NCBI GenBank assembly: GCA_002697225.1
Contig: NZUQ01000029.1
Span: 40,503 to 47,715 of the forward strand
Source of the DNA: Candidatus Poribacteria bacterium
Lineage (GTDB): Bacteria; Poribacteria; WGA-4E; UBA9662
Reading direction: 5' to 3'
Length of the DNA: 7,213 nt
The notes under the pieces were generated by a model. The model was given only the letters and a program-made list of their open reading frames with translations, did no database searches and was not told the DNA's origin. The position numbers and the translations under genes are program-made. This document shows positions 6,834 through 7,213 of the stretch, piece after piece. The first letter of the stretch is position 1; the number at the start of each line of letters is the position of its first letter.

Positions 6834-7213
6834 GTGTTCAAGAAGGTTCTAATCGCCAATCGAGGTGAAATTGCCCTCCGAATTATTCGTGCATGCCGAG
6901 ATCTCGGAATTAAAACGGTAGCCGTATTCTCGACAGCCGATAGGGATTCATTGCACGTTAAACATGCCGATGAGTCTTATTGTATTGGTAATCCTGCACC
7001 AAGTGACAGTTATCTGAAACGTGCTAATATCATTACTATTGCTGAACTTACAAACACAGATGCTATTCATCCAGGTGCGGGATTTCTGGCTGAAGATGCT
7101 CAGTTTGCGGAAATATGTGAAGCTCACAAAATTACTTTTATCGGCCCCTCAGTTGAAAATTTAATGACCATGGGAGATAAGGTTGAAGCACGTGAAGCAA
7201 TGTCTAAAGCCGG
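6834..7213 (+). CDS. accC: Biotin carboxylase of acetyl-CoA carboxylase, N-terminal part (runs off window)
   Basis: AccC carboxylates the biotin of AccB using ATP and bicarbonate. Only the first 126 residues (of about 450) are present: the N-terminal Rossmann-like domain with [20 protein letters not shown] (residues 2-21), the DES-CIG segment (46-52), [12 protein letters not shown] (77-88), FIGPS (102-106) and MGDKVEAR, including the ATP-proximal lysine of the family's MGDK motif. Start is GTG, supported by AAAGGAG 6 bp upstream and alignment with the AccC N-terminus. It lies 2 bp after accB. One oddity: the almost invariant HPGYGF is HPGAGF here, an alanine at the position of E. coli Tyr82. 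Because no stop or frameshift is visible and the surrounding residues are conserved, I treat it as a working gene. A pyruvate or propionyl-CoA carboxylase subunit is less likely given the neighbouring accB. Confidence 0.93.
   Translation, partial: MFKKVLIANRGEIALRIIRACRDLGIKTVAVFSTADRDSLHVKHADESYCIGNPAPSDSYLKRANIITIAELTNTDAIHPGAGFLAEDAQFAEICEAHKITFIGPSVENLMTMGDKVEAREAMSKA

Noticed and set aside
1..7213. CRISPR array, IS element, phage or defence genes
   Set aside because: No direct repeats with regular spacers, terminal inverted repeats, transposase, integrase or nuclease motifs are visible; the genes are metabolic and housekeeping.

Overview
The window reads as a piece of chromosome from a Gram-negative-type bacterium of moderate to low GC (about 40-43% by eye). 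The lpxA gene implies lipid A and an outer membrane. The remaining recognisable genes are housekeeping biosynthesis, translation and fatty acid synthesis, plus one nickel-pincer racemase/epimerase and one aldolase-superfamily enzyme that hint at sugar-acid or 2-oxo-acid metabolism. I cannot name the phylum from sequence alone. The mix of diverged housekeeping genes and LarA- and DapA-type catabolic paralogues would fit an uncultivated lineage, but that is inference. I see no IS element, phage gene, CRISPR array, tRNA or rRNA.

Layout. (1) Positions 1-1582, plus strand: the 3' end of an unrecognised gene, then 7 bp later a complete LarA-family gene with all expected catalytic residues. (2) Positions 1583-1881: about 300 bp with no convincing gene. 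This is the convergent junction between the LarA-family gene and lpxA. (3) Positions 1882-2673, minus strand: lpxA, complete, standing alone rather than in the usual lpxD-fabZ-lpxA-lpxB setting. (4) Positions 2674-2858: divergent intergenic region with a strong sigma70-like promoter facing right and a weaker candidate facing left. (5) Positions 2859-7213, plus strand: a tight co-directional run of aroK, aroB, aroQ, a DapA/NAL-superfamily gene, efp, accB and the start of accC. Genes overlap or are separated by 2-3 bp, except for 32 bp before efp.

How they fit. aroB (3-dehydroquinate synthase), aroQ (type II dehydroquinase) and aroK (shikimate kinase) supply steps 2, 3 and 5 of the shikimate pathway. 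accB and accC encode the biotin carrier and biotin carboxylase of acetyl-CoA carboxylase, the entry to fatty acid synthesis. EF-P relieves ribosome stalling at proline runs. The order aroQ - (one gene) - efp - accB - accC is a known conserved bacterial neighbourhood. The slot between aroQ and efp, often held by an M24 Xaa-Pro peptidase, is here held by a DapA-superfamily enzyme lacking the diagnostic DHDPS arginine. That is one of the better leads. Others are active-site deviations in LpxA and an apparent Tyr-to-Ala change in the AccC HPGYGF motif. I did not find clear evidence of a new multi-gene system.
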